The position numbers and the translations under genes are program-made. A stretch of 64,000 nucleotides of DNA from Klebsiella indica (GTDB taxonomy: Bacteria; Pseudomonadota; Gammaproteobacteria; Enterobacterales; Enterobacteriaceae), in NCBI RefSeq assembly GCF_005860775.1, contig NZ_VCHQ01000024.1:186001-250000 (forward strand), in the 5' to 3' direction. Numbering within the stretch: the first letter of the stretch is position 1; each line of letters starts with the position of its first letter. The notes beneath the pieces are model-generated. The model did not search any database, was not told where the DNA came from, and was given only the letters and a program-made list of their open reading frames with translations. Shown here piece by piece: positions 56,211 through 64,000 of this stretch.

Positions 56211-57788
56211 ATGCAACGTCGTGAGTTTCTCAAATTAACCGCTGCGCTTAGCGTAACCAGCGCATTGCCGTTGTGGAGTCGCTCGGTTTTGGCTGCCGGT
56301 CGTCCGGCGCTACCGGTACCCGATCTGTTGACTGGTGACGCGCGTAATCATATTGGTTTAACTATTCAGGCGGGCAAAACGCAGTTTAATTCTCACCTTA
56401 CGACCACCTGGGGGTATAACGGCAGTTTGCTGGGGCCAGCGCTGCAGCTTAAACAAGGCGAAACGGTAACGATCGATATCCATAACCGCCTTCCAGAGGA
56501 GACTACCGTGCACTGGCATGGTCTGGAGGTTGCCGGGGAGGTGGATGGCGGCCCGCAGGGCGTGATTGCCGCAGGTGCCTCCCGTTCGGTGAGCTTTACC
56601 CCCACCCAGCGGGCCGCTACCTGCTGGTTTCATCCTCACAAGCATGGCAAAACCGGTCGTCAGGTGGCGATGGGGCTGGCAGGCCTGGTAGTGATTACCG
56701 ATGAAGAGAGCGAAAAGCTGCTGCTGCCAAAACAGTGGGGGATCGATGATGTCCCGGTGATTGTACAGGACAAAAAATTCACTTCATCGGGCGAGATTGA
56801 TTATCAGCTCGATATGATGAGCGCCGCCGTTGGCTGGTTTGGCGATACGCTGCTGACTAATGGGGCGATTTATCCCGAACATGCTGCGCCTCGCGGCTGG
56901 CTGCGTTTGCGTCTGCTTAATGGCTGTAATGCGCGTTCGTTGAATTTCTCCACCAGCGATAATCGGCCTATGTATGTCGTCGCCAGCGATGGCGGTTTGC
57001 TGGCTGAACCGGTGAAAGTTGACGAATTGCCGCTGTTAATGGGGGAGCGTTTCGAAGTGCTGGTGGATACCTCTGACGGTAAACCTTTTGATTTGATAAC
57101 GCTGCCGGTGAGCCAGATGGGCATGGCGATCCCACCGTTTGATAAACCGCAGCCGGTACTGCGCATTCAACCGTTGGTGATTCAGGCTTCGGGTAAACTG
57201 CCTGATCGCCTGGCGGCTATGCCAGCGCTCCCCGCTTTAAACGGGTTAACGCAGCGGACGCTACAGCTTTCTATGGATCCGATGCTTGATATGATGGGCA
57301 TGCAGGCGTTGATGCAAAAATATGGCGACCAGGCGATGTCCGGAATGGATCGGGACATGATGATGGATCACGGGGCGATGGGAAATATGAATAATATGAA
57401 CCACGCGGGCACGGGGCATATGAGTCACGGTGAGGGAGGCTTTGATTTTCATAATGCTAACCGCATCAATGGTAAAGCCTTTGATATGAATGTTCCCATG
57501 TTTGCGGCGGCCAAAGGCCAGTATGAGCGCTGGGTGATTTCTGGTACTGGCGACATGATGCTCCACCCGTTCCATATCCACGGTACCCAGTTCCGTATCT
57601 TATCTGAAAACGGCAAAGCGCCCGCTGCGCATCGTAGCGGCTGGAAAGATACCGTGCGGGTAGAGGGCGATGTCAGTGAAGTGCTGGTGAAATTTGACCA
57701 CGACGCGCCGAAAGAACACGCGTATATGGCGCATTGTCATCTGCTGGAGCATGAAGATACCGGCATGATGCTGGGATTTACGGTGTAG
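56211..57788 (+). CDS. cueO: multicopper oxidase CueO (cuprous oxidase)
   Basis: Periplasmic multicopper oxidase that oxidises Cu(I). It has 525 residues from the ATG at 56211 after AAAGGATGTGAGA; a GTG two codons upstream is less likely. A Tat signal (QRREFLKL, then [12 protein letters not shown]) directs folded export. Copper ligands are in [25 protein letters not shown] and [16 protein letters not shown] Met/His-rich insert (about residues 353-410) is the extra substrate-copper site. It is clearly diverged from the E. coli and Salmonella CueO sequences I recall. Confidence 0.97.
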   Translation: MQRREFLKLTAALSVTSALPLWSRSVLAAGRPALPVPDLLTGDARNHIGLTIQAGKTQFNSHLTTTWGYNGSLLGPALQLKQGETVTIDIHNRLPEETTVHWHGLEVAGEVDGGPQGVIAAGASRSVSFTPTQRAATCWFHPHKHGKTGRQVAMGLAGLVVITDEESEKLLLPKQWGIDDVPVIVQDKKFTSSGEIDYQLDMMSAAVGWFGDTLLTNGAIYPEHAAPRGWLRLRLLNGCNARSLNFSTSDNRPMYVVASDGGLLAEPVKVDELPLLMGERFEVLVDTSDGKPFDLITLPVSQMGMAIPPFDKPQPVLRIQPLVIQASGKLPDRLAAMPALPALNGLTQRTLQLSMDPMLDMMGMQALMQKYGDQAMSGMDRDMMMDHGAMGNMNNMNHAGTGHMSHGEGGFDFHNANRINGKAFDMNVPMFAAAKGQYERWVISGTGDMMLHPFHIHGTQFRILSENGKAPAAHRSGWKDTVRVEGDVSEVLVKFDHDAPKEHAYMAHCHLLEHEDTGMMLGFTV

Positions 57789-57841
57789 GATGTTATCGTC
57801 TGGGCCTGTCGTTCTGGTGAACGCGCCTGATGTGAACCATT

Positions 57842-57869
57842 AAAAAAGGCCCGATTTCCGGGCCTTTTT
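57842..57869. terminator. bidirectional terminator between cueO and gcd
   Basis: AAAAAGGCCCG (57843-57853) pairs with CGGGCCTTTTT (57859-57869). T tracts occur on both strands, between the convergent cueO and gcd. Confidence 0.92.
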
Positions 57870-57882
57870 CCGGGCCTTGCGT

Positions 57883-60273
57883 TTACTGCTCGTCGTCAGG
57901 TAAAGCGTAAGCGACGATGTAGTCGCCCATCTTCGTGCCAAACGAACCGTGACCGCCGGCAGAAATGACAACATACTGCCTGCCATTCACTTCATAGGTC
58001 ATTGGGGTTGCCTGGCCGCCAGCAGGCAGACGGGCCTGCCATAACTTCTCACCGTTGCTCATATTGTATGCGCGCAGGTAATTATCCGCTGTCGCACCAA
58101 TAAACAGCACATTACCGGCGGTTGAAATGGGGCCGCCCAGCATCGGCATACCCAGGGTGAACGGTAGCTTAATCGGCATCGGGAACGGCAGACTATCCTG
58201 CGGCGTACCGATACGTTTTTTCCAGATCACTTCGTTAGTTTTCAGATCCAGTGCGGAGATATAGCCCCAGGCAGGCTGTTTGCACGGCAGGCCAAACGGC
58301 GACAGGAACGGATTCAGCGTCACGCCATAAGGAACGCCGTACTGTGGCTGAATACCGGATTCGGTGCCGGAGCCTTTGGCGTCTTTCGGCTGCTCCATTG
58401 GATTACCGGGGCCGCGAGGGATCAGTTTTGACACAAACGGCAGCGCCATCGGGTTAGCAATAGCGACCTGACGGTTCGGATCGACGGAGATTCCGCCCCA
58501 TTCGAACATACCCAGGTTGCCGGGGAAGACCAGCGTACCTTGCTCAGATGGCGGCGTAAAAATCCCGTCATAGCGTAACCGATGGAAGATAACGCGGCAC
58601 ACCAGCTGATCGAACAGGGTGGCGCCCCACATATCTGCGCCGGTCAGATCTTTCTTCGGGCGGAAGCTCAGGTCGGAGAACGGCTGAGTTTTCGCAACAT
58701 AGTCACCTTTGGCCGCGCCCTGCGGAACCGGTTTTTCCGGCGCCGGGACAACCCGTTCTCCGTTGCGGCGATCCAGCACAAAAATGTTGCCGGTTTTTGC
58801 CGGGGCGTAGATCACCGGAACGGTTTTGCCGTTAACGTCGATATCGGCCAGCGTTGGCTGCGACGGCATATCCATATCCCACAGATCGTGGTGAACGGTC
58901 TGATAACTCCACACCAGCTTACCGGTGGTGGCATTCAGCGCCACGATGGAGCTGGCATAACGTTCCTGTTCTGGCGTCCGGTTGCCGCCCCAGATATCCG
59001 GCGTGGTCACGCCCATGGGCAAATAGACCAGATCCAGCTTCGCATCATAGGCCGCTGGTGCCCAGGAGTTCGGCGAATTCAGGGTGAAATGATGTTCATC
59101 TGCCGGGATAGCGTTTGGATCTTTGGCACCCGGGTCGAATGCCCACAGCAGCTTACCGGTGTTGACGTCAAAACCGCGAATCACGCCCGACGGCTCGCGG
59201 GTTGAGAAGTTATCAGTCACAGCACCGGCGATGACAATGGTTTTGTCGGTAATAATCGGCGGTGAAGTGGGTTCATACATGCCTGGTGTGGTGACCGGCA
59301 TATTGGTTTGCAGGTTGAGAATGCCTTTATTAGCAAAGGATTCACACAGCTTTCCGTTGTCGGCGTTGATGGCGAACAGCCGACCATCGTTGACCGGCAG
59401 AATGATACGGCGCGGGCAGTCTGCAAGCACATCGGCAGGCGTGTTATCTGCTTTGGCCTCATGATAAGAGACACCACGGCAGGTAACGTGCTGGAAGGAC
59501 GGGTTGGCATTGAGCTGCGGATCGAAATGCCACTTCTCTTTCCCGGTGGCCGCATCAAGGGCGAACAGACGCTGATGAGCGGTACAGAGGTAGAGCGTGT
59601 CGCCGACTTTGATCGGCGTCACTTCGTTGGTGATTTCACCCGGATCGTTAGGTTGTTTGAGATCCCCGGTACGGAAGACCCACGCTTCCTTCAGGTTCTT
59701 CACGTTATCGGCATTGATCTGTTTCAGCGGCGAGTAACGCTGGCCTTCCTGATTACGGCCATATGCCGGCCAGTCGCTATCGGCAACATCGGAGATGGCT
59801 GCAGCGGGCGTCGCATCAGCGTTCAATGTACCATTGATCTCCTGCGGGTCGTTGAAGCCAGCCCAGGTCAGGATGCCGCCGCTGATCAGCAGGGCGATAA
59901 CCAGTCCGGCCACCGCGCCGCTGGATGGAACAGGCAGACGACGCCAGACAAAGGGCAGAATAAGCCAGATGCCGAAGAAGACCAGGATATCGCTGCGCGG
60001 CGTCAGCGCCCAGAAATCGAAGCCAACCTCCCATACGCCCCAGATCATGGTCGCCAGCAGTAGTGCGGCGTAAAGCCAAAGTGCAGAACGCTTACCGCGG
60101 AGTAGCATAACGGTAACACCCAGCATCACCAGGCCTGCGATAGGGTAATACCATGAGCCGCCAATCGCGACCAGCCACACTCCGCCGATCAAAAGATACA
60201 GGCCACAGAACGCTGCAAAAAGTGCCGTCAGCGTCACGAGTCGCCGTGATTGTTGATTTTTTGTTTCTGCCAT
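57883..60273 (-). CDS. gcd: quinoprotein glucose dehydrogenase (membrane-bound, PQQ)
   Basis: Oxidises glucose to gluconolactone in the periplasm and feeds electrons to ubiquinone. It has 796 residues. About five transmembrane helices lie in the first 140 residues, followed by an eight-bladed PQQ beta-propeller (repeats such as ALDAATGKEKWHFDP, VALNATTGKLVWSYQ and ALDLKTNEVIWKK). No PQQ synthesis genes are in the window, so the enzyme may depend on supplied PQQ, as in E. coli. Divergent from hpt, sharing a CRP-type site. Confidence 0.98.
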   Translation of the reverse strand: MAETKNQQSRRLVTLTALFAAFCGLYLLIGGVWLVAIGGSWYYPIAGLVMLGVTVMLLRGKRSALWLYAALLLATMIWGVWEVGFDFWALTPRSDILVFFGIWLILPFVWRRLPVPSSGAVAGLVIALLISGGILTWAGFNDPQEINGTLNADATPAAAISDVADSDWPAYGRNQEGQRYSPLKQINADNVKNLKEAWVFRTGDLKQPNDPGEITNEVTPIKVGDTLYLCTAHQRLFALDAATGKEKWHFDPQLNANPSFQHVTCRGVSYHEAKADNTPADVLADCPRRIILPVNDGRLFAINADNGKLCESFANKGILNLQTNMPVTTPGMYEPTSPPIITDKTIVIAGAVTDNFSTREPSGVIRGFDVNTGKLLWAFDPGAKDPNAIPADEHHFTLNSPNSWAPAAYDAKLDLVYLPMGVTTPDIWGGNRTPEQERYASSIVALNATTGKLVWSYQTVHHDLWDMDMPSQPTLADIDVNGKTVPVIYAPAKTGNIFVLDRRNGERVVPAPEKPVPQGAAKGDYVAKTQPFSDLSFRPKKDLTGADMWGATLFDQLVCRVIFHRLRYDGIFTPPSEQGTLVFPGNLGMFEWGGISVDPNRQVAIANPMALPFVSKLIPRGPGNPMEQPKDAKGSGTESGIQPQYGVPYGVTLNPFLSPFGLPCKQPAWGYISALDLKTNEVIWKKRIGTPQDSLPFPMPIKLPFTLGMPMLGGPISTAGNVLFIGATADNYLRAYNMSNGEKLWQARLPAGGQATPMTYEVNGRQYVVISAGGHGSFGTKMGDYIVAYALPDDEQ

Positions 60274-60332
60274 AAAAAAACACTCGGTTGTTTGTAAATT
60301 TTTAACTGCAATTAATTATAGGATTTAACAAG

Positions 60333-60348
60333 TGTGACCGATATCACA
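60333..60348. promoter_or_regulatory. CRP binding site between gcd and hpt
   Basis: TGTGACCGATATCACA matches TGTGA-N6-TCACA at every specified position. It lies 60 bp upstream of gcd and 128 bp upstream of hpt. gcd is reported to be under negative cAMP-CRP control in E. coli, which would fit. Confidence 0.8.
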
Positions 60349-60475
60349 AAATTGGCTTTATTAATCCCTGCACCGTAAATTTCTTTTTACTGGTATACTG
60401 CGTGGCTTGCCGGTCAATGTCGGCTGCGATAGCAGCGGATTTGATGATTTATATTAAGAATCAAATGGTTAGTTT

Positions 60476-61012
60476 ATGAAACATACTGTAGAAGTGATGA
60501 TCCCGGAAACCGAGATCAAAGCCCGTATCGCTGAGCTGGGGCGTCAAATCAACGAACGTTACAAAGAGAGCGGTAGCGAAATGGTGCTGGTGGGGCTATT
60601 ACGCGGTTCATTTATGTTTATGGCCGACCTGTGTCGTGAAGTTCAGGTACCACATGAAGTCGATTTCATGACCGCTTCCAGCTACGGTAGCGGTATGTCT
60701 ACTACCCGTGATGTAAAAATCCTCAAAGACCTGGATGAAGATATCCGCGGTAAAGATGTGCTGATCGTGGAAGATATCATCGACTCTGGCAACACGCTGT
60801 CAAAAGTGCGTGAAATTCTTAGCCTGCGCGAACCAAAATCACTGGCAATTTGTACTTTGCTGGACAAGCCAAGCCGTCGTGAAGTGGATGTTCCGGTGGA
60901 GTTTGTTGGTTTTGCCATCCCTGATGAGTTCGTCGTGGGCTACGGCATTGATTATGCTCAGCGCTATCGCCATCTGCCGTATATCGGCAAAGTGATTCTG
61001 CTGGACGAGTAA
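60476..61012 (+). CDS. hpt: hypoxanthine phosphoribosyltransferase
   Basis: Purine salvage enzyme converting hypoxanthine (and guanine less well) with PRPP to IMP. It has 178 residues, as in E. coli. The PRPP-binding motif [17 protein letters not shown] is at about residues 99-115, and the flexible-loop residues [13 protein letters not shown] are intact. Monocistronic, convergent with can. Confidence 0.98.
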   Translation: MKHTVEVMIPETEIKARIAELGRQINERYKESGSEMVLVGLLRGSFMFMADLCREVQVPHEVDFMTASSYGSGMSTTRDVKILKDLDEDIRGKDVLIVEDIIDSGNTLSKVREILSLREPKSLAICTLLDKPSRREVDVPVEFVGFAIPDEFVVGYGIDYAQRYRHLPYIGKVILLDE

Positions 61013-61023
61013 GATTTTACACC

Positions 61024-61058
61024 CTATCCCGGAGCGTGCTGCCGCTTATCCGGGATAG
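61024..61058. terminator. stem-loop between hpt and can
   Basis: A perfect 10-bp inverted repeat CTATCCCGGA/TCCGGGATAG with a 15-nt loop lies between convergent hpt and can. No clear U run is present on either strand, so its role in termination is uncertain. Confidence 0.5.
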
Positions 61059-61073
61059 ATGCAAGCGGGTGAG

Positions 61074-61736
61074 TTACCTGTGGCTGGCGTGCCGGCTTTT
61101 AATGTTGGAAATGCCCTGGCGATAGCGCTGTTCCAGCGTTTCACGGCTGACGGCGGTCACGTCAAGATCGCGTAACATCCCATCGTGGATACCGTAAGCC
61201 CAGCCGTGGATAGTCACTTTTTGTCCGCGTTTCCATGCCGACTGCATAATTGTGGAATGCCCCAGGTTGTAGACCTGTTCCATCACATTCAATTCGCAAA
61301 GGGTGTCCAGACGACGCTCTTCCGGCATGTCGCCCAGCAATGAGCTGTGTTTAAACCAGATATCGCGAATATGTAGCAGCCAGTTGTCGATAAGACCGAG
61401 TTCGGTATTTTCAACTGCCGCCTGTACGCCGCCGCAGCCATAGTGGCCGCAAATGATGATATGCTCAACCTCCAGTACGTCAACGGCGTATTGCACAACG
61501 GAAAGACAGTTCAGGTCGGTATGAATCACCAGATTAGCGACGTTACGGTGGACGAACAGTTCGCCAGGTTCCAGGCCAGTCAAACGTTCAGCGGGGACGC
61601 GGCTATCAGAACATCCAATCCACAGAAAGCGCGGTTTCTGCGTATGTGCCAGTTTTTCAAAAAAACCGGGGTCTTCCTCCACCAGCATTTTTGACCATAG
61701 TGCATTATTGCTGATGAGTGTATCTATATCGTTCAT
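61074..61736 (-). CDS. can: beta-class carbonic anhydrase
   Basis: Zinc enzyme that interconverts CO2 and bicarbonate; essential in air in E. coli. It has 220 residues, as in E. coli. Zinc ligands Cys42 and Asp44 in [12 protein letters not shown], and His/Cys in [15 protein letters not shown] (about residues 98 and 101) are present. Divergent from yadG. Confidence 0.98.
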   Translation of the reverse strand: MNDIDTLISNNALWSKMLVEEDPGFFEKLAHTQKPRFLWIGCSDSRVPAERLTGLEPGELFVHRNVANLVIHTDLNCLSVVQYAVDVLEVEHIIICGHYGCGGVQAAVENTELGLIDNWLLHIRDIWFKHSSLLGDMPEERRLDTLCELNVMEQVYNLGHSTIMQSAWKRGQKVTIHGWAYGIHDGMLRDLDVTAVSRETLEQRYRQGISNIKSRHASHR

Positions 61737-61843
61737 GGATGTTTACGGGCCTGTAACCAAGTAAGTGCGTTGCGCTAATATAGGTTAACCTTACCGTTTT
61801 TAAAACAACCCATCGCGTGTCAGGACACGAGAAGAGATATTTA

Positions 61844-62770
61844 ATGACCATTGCTCTGGAACTAAAACAGCTGAAGAAAACCTACCCCGGCGGGGTTCAG
61901 GCGCTGCGAGGAATCGATCTGCAGGTTGAAGCTGGCGATTTCTACGCGCTCCTGGGGCCAAACGGCGCCGGGAAATCCACCACTATTGGCATTATCAGTT
62001 CACTGGTAAATAAAACCTCCGGCGAGGTCAATGTATTTGGCTATGACCTGCAAAAAGATGTGGTCAACGCGAAACGGCAGCTCGGCCTGGTGCCGCAGGA
62101 GTTCAATTTTAACCCCTTTGAAACCGTACAACAGATCGTCGTCAATCAGGCGGGCTACTATGGCGTTGAACGTAAGGTAGCCACTGCTCGTAGTGAAAAG
62201 TATCTCAAACAGCTCGATCTTTGGGAAAAACGTCATGAACGCGCGCGGATGCTCTCCGGCGGGATGAAACGTCGCCTGATGATTGCCAGGGCGTTAATGC
62301 ATGAGCCTAAGCTGTTGATTCTTGATGAACCAACGGCGGGGGTGGATATTGAACTTCGCCGCTCAATGTGGGGATTTTTGAAAGATTTAAATGATAAAGG
62401 CACCACGATTATCCTGACCACGCACTATCTGGAAGAAGCTGAGATGCTGTGTCGCAACATCGGCATTATTCAGCGTGGTGAACTGGTGGAAAACACCTCA
62501 ATGAAAGCGCTGCTTTCCAAGCTGAAATCAGAGACGTTTATTCTCGATCTGGCGCCCAAAAGCCCGTTACCGGTACTGGAGGGTTACCACTATCGCCTGG
62601 TTGATACCTCGACGCTGGAGGTTGAAGTGCTGCGTGAGCAGGGAATTAACAGCGTATTTACCCAGTTGAGTGCGCAGGGAATACAGGTGTTAAGTATGCG
62701 TAATAAGGCTAACCGCCTGGAAGAGCTGTTTGTCACGCTGGTACATGAAAGAAAAGGAGAATCAGCATGA
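61844..62770 (+). CDS. yadG: ABC transporter ATP-binding protein YadG
   Basis: ATPase subunit of an ABC-2 type transporter. It has 308 residues from the ATG at 61844; a GTG nine codons upstream is open but not conserved. Walker A LGPNGAGKSTTIGI (near residue 38), signature MLSGGMKRRLMIARAL, Walker B LLILDEPTAGVD and the switch His in LTTHYLEEAEML are intact. Coupled to yadH by ATGA. The substrate is unknown. Confidence 0.97.
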   Translation: MTIALELKQLKKTYPGGVQALRGIDLQVEAGDFYALLGPNGAGKSTTIGIISSLVNKTSGEVNVFGYDLQKDVVNAKRQLGLVPQEFNFNPFETVQQIVVNQAGYYGVERKVATARSEKYLKQLDLWEKRHERARMLSGGMKRRLMIARALMHEPKLLILDEPTAGVDIELRRSMWGFLKDLNDKGTTIILTTHYLEEAEMLCRNIGIIQRGELVENTSMKALLSKLKSETFILDLAPKSPLPVLEGYHYRLVDTSTLEVEVLREQGINSVFTQLSAQGIQVLSMRNKANRLEELFVTLVHERKGESA

Positions 62771-63537
62771 TACAGCTGTACTGGATTGCGCTGAAAAGCA
62801 TCTGGACCAAAGAAATTCATCGTTTTATGCGCATCTGGATCCAGACTCTGGTACCGCCGGTTATTACGATGACCCTCTACTTTGTTATCTTCGGCAATCT
62901 GATCGGCTCGCGTATTGGTGAAATGCACGGTTTTACCTATATGCAGTTTATTGTGCCGGGTCTGATTATGATGGCGGTGATCACCAACTCTTATGCCAAC
63001 GTGGCTTCTTCTTTCTTTAGCGCAAAATTTCAGCGCAATATTGAAGAGCTGCTGGTCGCGCCAGTGCCTACGCATGTGGTTATTGCCGGTTATGTTGGCG
63101 GCGGCGTCGCCCGTGGTCTGTGCGTCGGGATTCTGGTAACCGCGATATCGCTGTTTTTCGTTCCGTTTCAGGTTCACTCCTGGCTATTTGTTGCTTTGAC
63201 GCTGATATTGACCGCAGTGTTATTTTCCCTTGCGGGCCTGTTGAATGCGGTATTTGCCAAAACGTTTGATGATATCAGCCTGATTCCGACCTTTGTACTG
63301 ACGCCGCTGACCTATCTGGGTGGGGTTTTTTATTCTTTGACGCTACTGCCGCCGTTCTGGCAAGGGCTGTCGCACCTGAATCCTATCGTCTACATGATCA
63401 GCGGTTTCCGCTATGGTTTCCTCGGCATTAACGATGTGCCACTGGCCACCACTGTTGGCGTGCTGGTGGTGTTTATCATCACCTTTTATTTATTGTGCTG
63501 GTATCTGATTCAGCGTGGGCGCGGGCTCCGCAGCTAA
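62767..63537 (+). CDS. yadH: ABC-2 type transporter permease YadH
   Basis: Membrane subunit partnering YadG. It has 256 residues with about six hydrophobic helices (VPPVITMTLYFVIFGNLIG; LFVALTLILTAVLFSLAGL; TVGVLVVFIITFYLLCWYLI). The NPIVYMISGFRYGFLGI motif near the C-terminus is typical of the ABC-2 permease family. Export of an unknown substrate is inferred from the family. Confidence 0.97.
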   Translation: MIQLYWIALKSIWTKEIHRFMRIWIQTLVPPVITMTLYFVIFGNLIGSRIGEMHGFTYMQFIVPGLIMMAVITNSYANVASSFFSAKFQRNIEELLVAPVPTHVVIAGYVGGGVARGLCVGILVTAISLFFVPFQVHSWLFVALTLILTAVLFSLAGLLNAVFAKTFDDISLIPTFVLTPLTYLGGVFYSLTLLPPFWQGLSHLNPIVYMISGFRYGFLGINDVPLATTVGVLVVFIITFYLLCWYLIQRGRGLRS

Positions 63538-63549
63538 TGAATTCAGCAG

Positions 63550-63581
63550 TAGCGCTTCGCGGCCCATCAAGCGAAGCGCTA
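63550..63581. terminator. stem-loop after yadH
   Basis: A perfect 11-bp stem TAGCGCTTCGC/GCGAAGCGCTA with a 10-nt loop lies 13 nt past the yadH stop. The following ATCAGGCAATCTTT has only a weak T run. It probably marks the yadGH transcript end. Confidence 0.6.
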
Positions 63582-63657
63582 TCAGGCAATCTTTGACTGT
63601 CATCACCGATATTCATCACTTTCCTTGTTAGATTGTTTGCTTGCTAAGGAGGGGGCG

Positions 63658-64000
63658 ATGTTAGGTTGGGTAATTATCTGCCATGATGAACTGGCGCAGG
63701 AAATGCGGGATCGTCTGGAGAAAAAGTTTGGCCCTCTGGCGCAATGCCGGGCGGTGAATTATTGGCGTAATCTCAGCAGTAATATGTTGAGTCGCATGAT
63801 GTGCGATGCGCTGCATGAGACGGACAGCGGCGAAGGGGTGATTTTTCTTACCGATAAAACCGGCGCGGCGCCTTATCGCGTGGCAGCGCTGATGAGCCAT
63901 AAACATACCCATTGCGAAGTGATCTCCGGGATTAGCTACCCCCTGCTGGAGGAGATGTATCTCCTGCGCCAGACGCTGAGCAGCGCGGCCTTTCGTCAGG
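63658..64000 (+). CDS. yadI: PTS EIIA-type component YadI, 5' part (cut by window edge)
   Basis: Mannose-family PTS EIIA-like protein; 114 codons are visible before the window ends. The ATG at 63658 follows a strong AAGGAGGGGG (63647-63656, immediately adjacent). His9 in VIICHDELAQE is the candidate phosphorylation site. MLSRMMCDALHETDSGEGV and LTDKTGAAPYRVAALMSH are recognised from E. coli YadI. The substrate is unknown; no EIIB/C genes are visible here. Confidence 0.95.
   Translation, partial: MLGWVIICHDELAQEMRDRLEKKFGPLAQCRAVNYWRNLSSNMLSRMMCDALHETDSGEGVIFLTDKTGAAPYRVAALMSHKHTHCEVISGISYPLLEEMYLLRQTLSSAAFRQ

Overview
The window is ordinary core chromosome of an Enterobacteriaceae member. 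Gene order and protein sequences match the leu-to-yad segment of Escherichia, Salmonella and Citrobacter: leuABC, leuO, ilvIH, cra, the mra/dcw division cluster, secM-secA-mutT, coaE-zapD-yacG, guaC, hofCB-ppdD, nadC, ampDE, aroP, pdhR-aceEF-lpd, acnB, speDE, cueO, gcd, hpt, can, yadGHI. It is not E. coli K-12. LeuO has a different N-terminus, CueO is clearly diverged, and the yacH gene that K-12 carries between lpd and acnB is missing. Salmonella CueO, as I recall it, also differs. A Citrobacter-like genome is my best guess, but the sequence alone does not settle the genus.

Layout. 1-3.6 kb: leuC (cut by the left edge), leuB and leuA on the minus strand, behind the leuL attenuator (four consecutive CTA Leu codons) and its promoter. 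4.3-9.0 kb: leuO, the acetolactate synthase III operon ilvIH and the global regulator cra. 9.6-27.7 kb: the division and cell-wall cluster mraZ-rsmH-ftsL-ftsI-murE-murF-mraY-murD-ftsW-murG-murC-ddlB-ftsQ-ftsA-ftsZ-lpxC. Most of its genes overlap or nearly abut, and it starts at a clear promoter followed by three MraZ boxes. 27.9-31.6 kb: secM (arrest motif intact), secA and mutT. 31.7-38.8 kb: minus-strand yacG-zapD-coaE and the pilus-type genes hofC-hofB-ppdD, then nadC, with guaC in between on the plus strand. 39-42 kb: ampDE, and aroP on the minus strand. 42.5-52.8 kb: the pyruvate dehydrogenase operon with its PdhR operator, lpd and acnB. 53-64 kb: yacL, speED, yacC, cueO with a CueR-type promoter, gcd, hpt, can, yadGH and the start of yadI.

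The genes serve branched-chain amino acid synthesis (leu, ilv), peptidoglycan synthesis and division (dcw, ampDE), protein export, carbon entry into the TCA cycle, polyamine synthesis, and copper and periplasmic glucose oxidation.

I see no prophage, CRISPR array, tRNA, rRNA, defence locus or intact insertion sequence. The non-routine content is in the intergenic DNA. There are two 147-bp MITE-like repeats in opposite orientation, identical at 143 of 147 positions. An ERIC element lies in the lpd leader. A diverged ERIC-like element of the same 128-bp length separates ftsA from ftsZ, and a third ERIC-like insert sits inside an inverted repeat between pdhR and aceE. Perfect CRP-type palindromes lie between gcd and hpt and downstream of leuO, and a few small upstream ORFs are worth testing. 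I found no convincing undescribed system.
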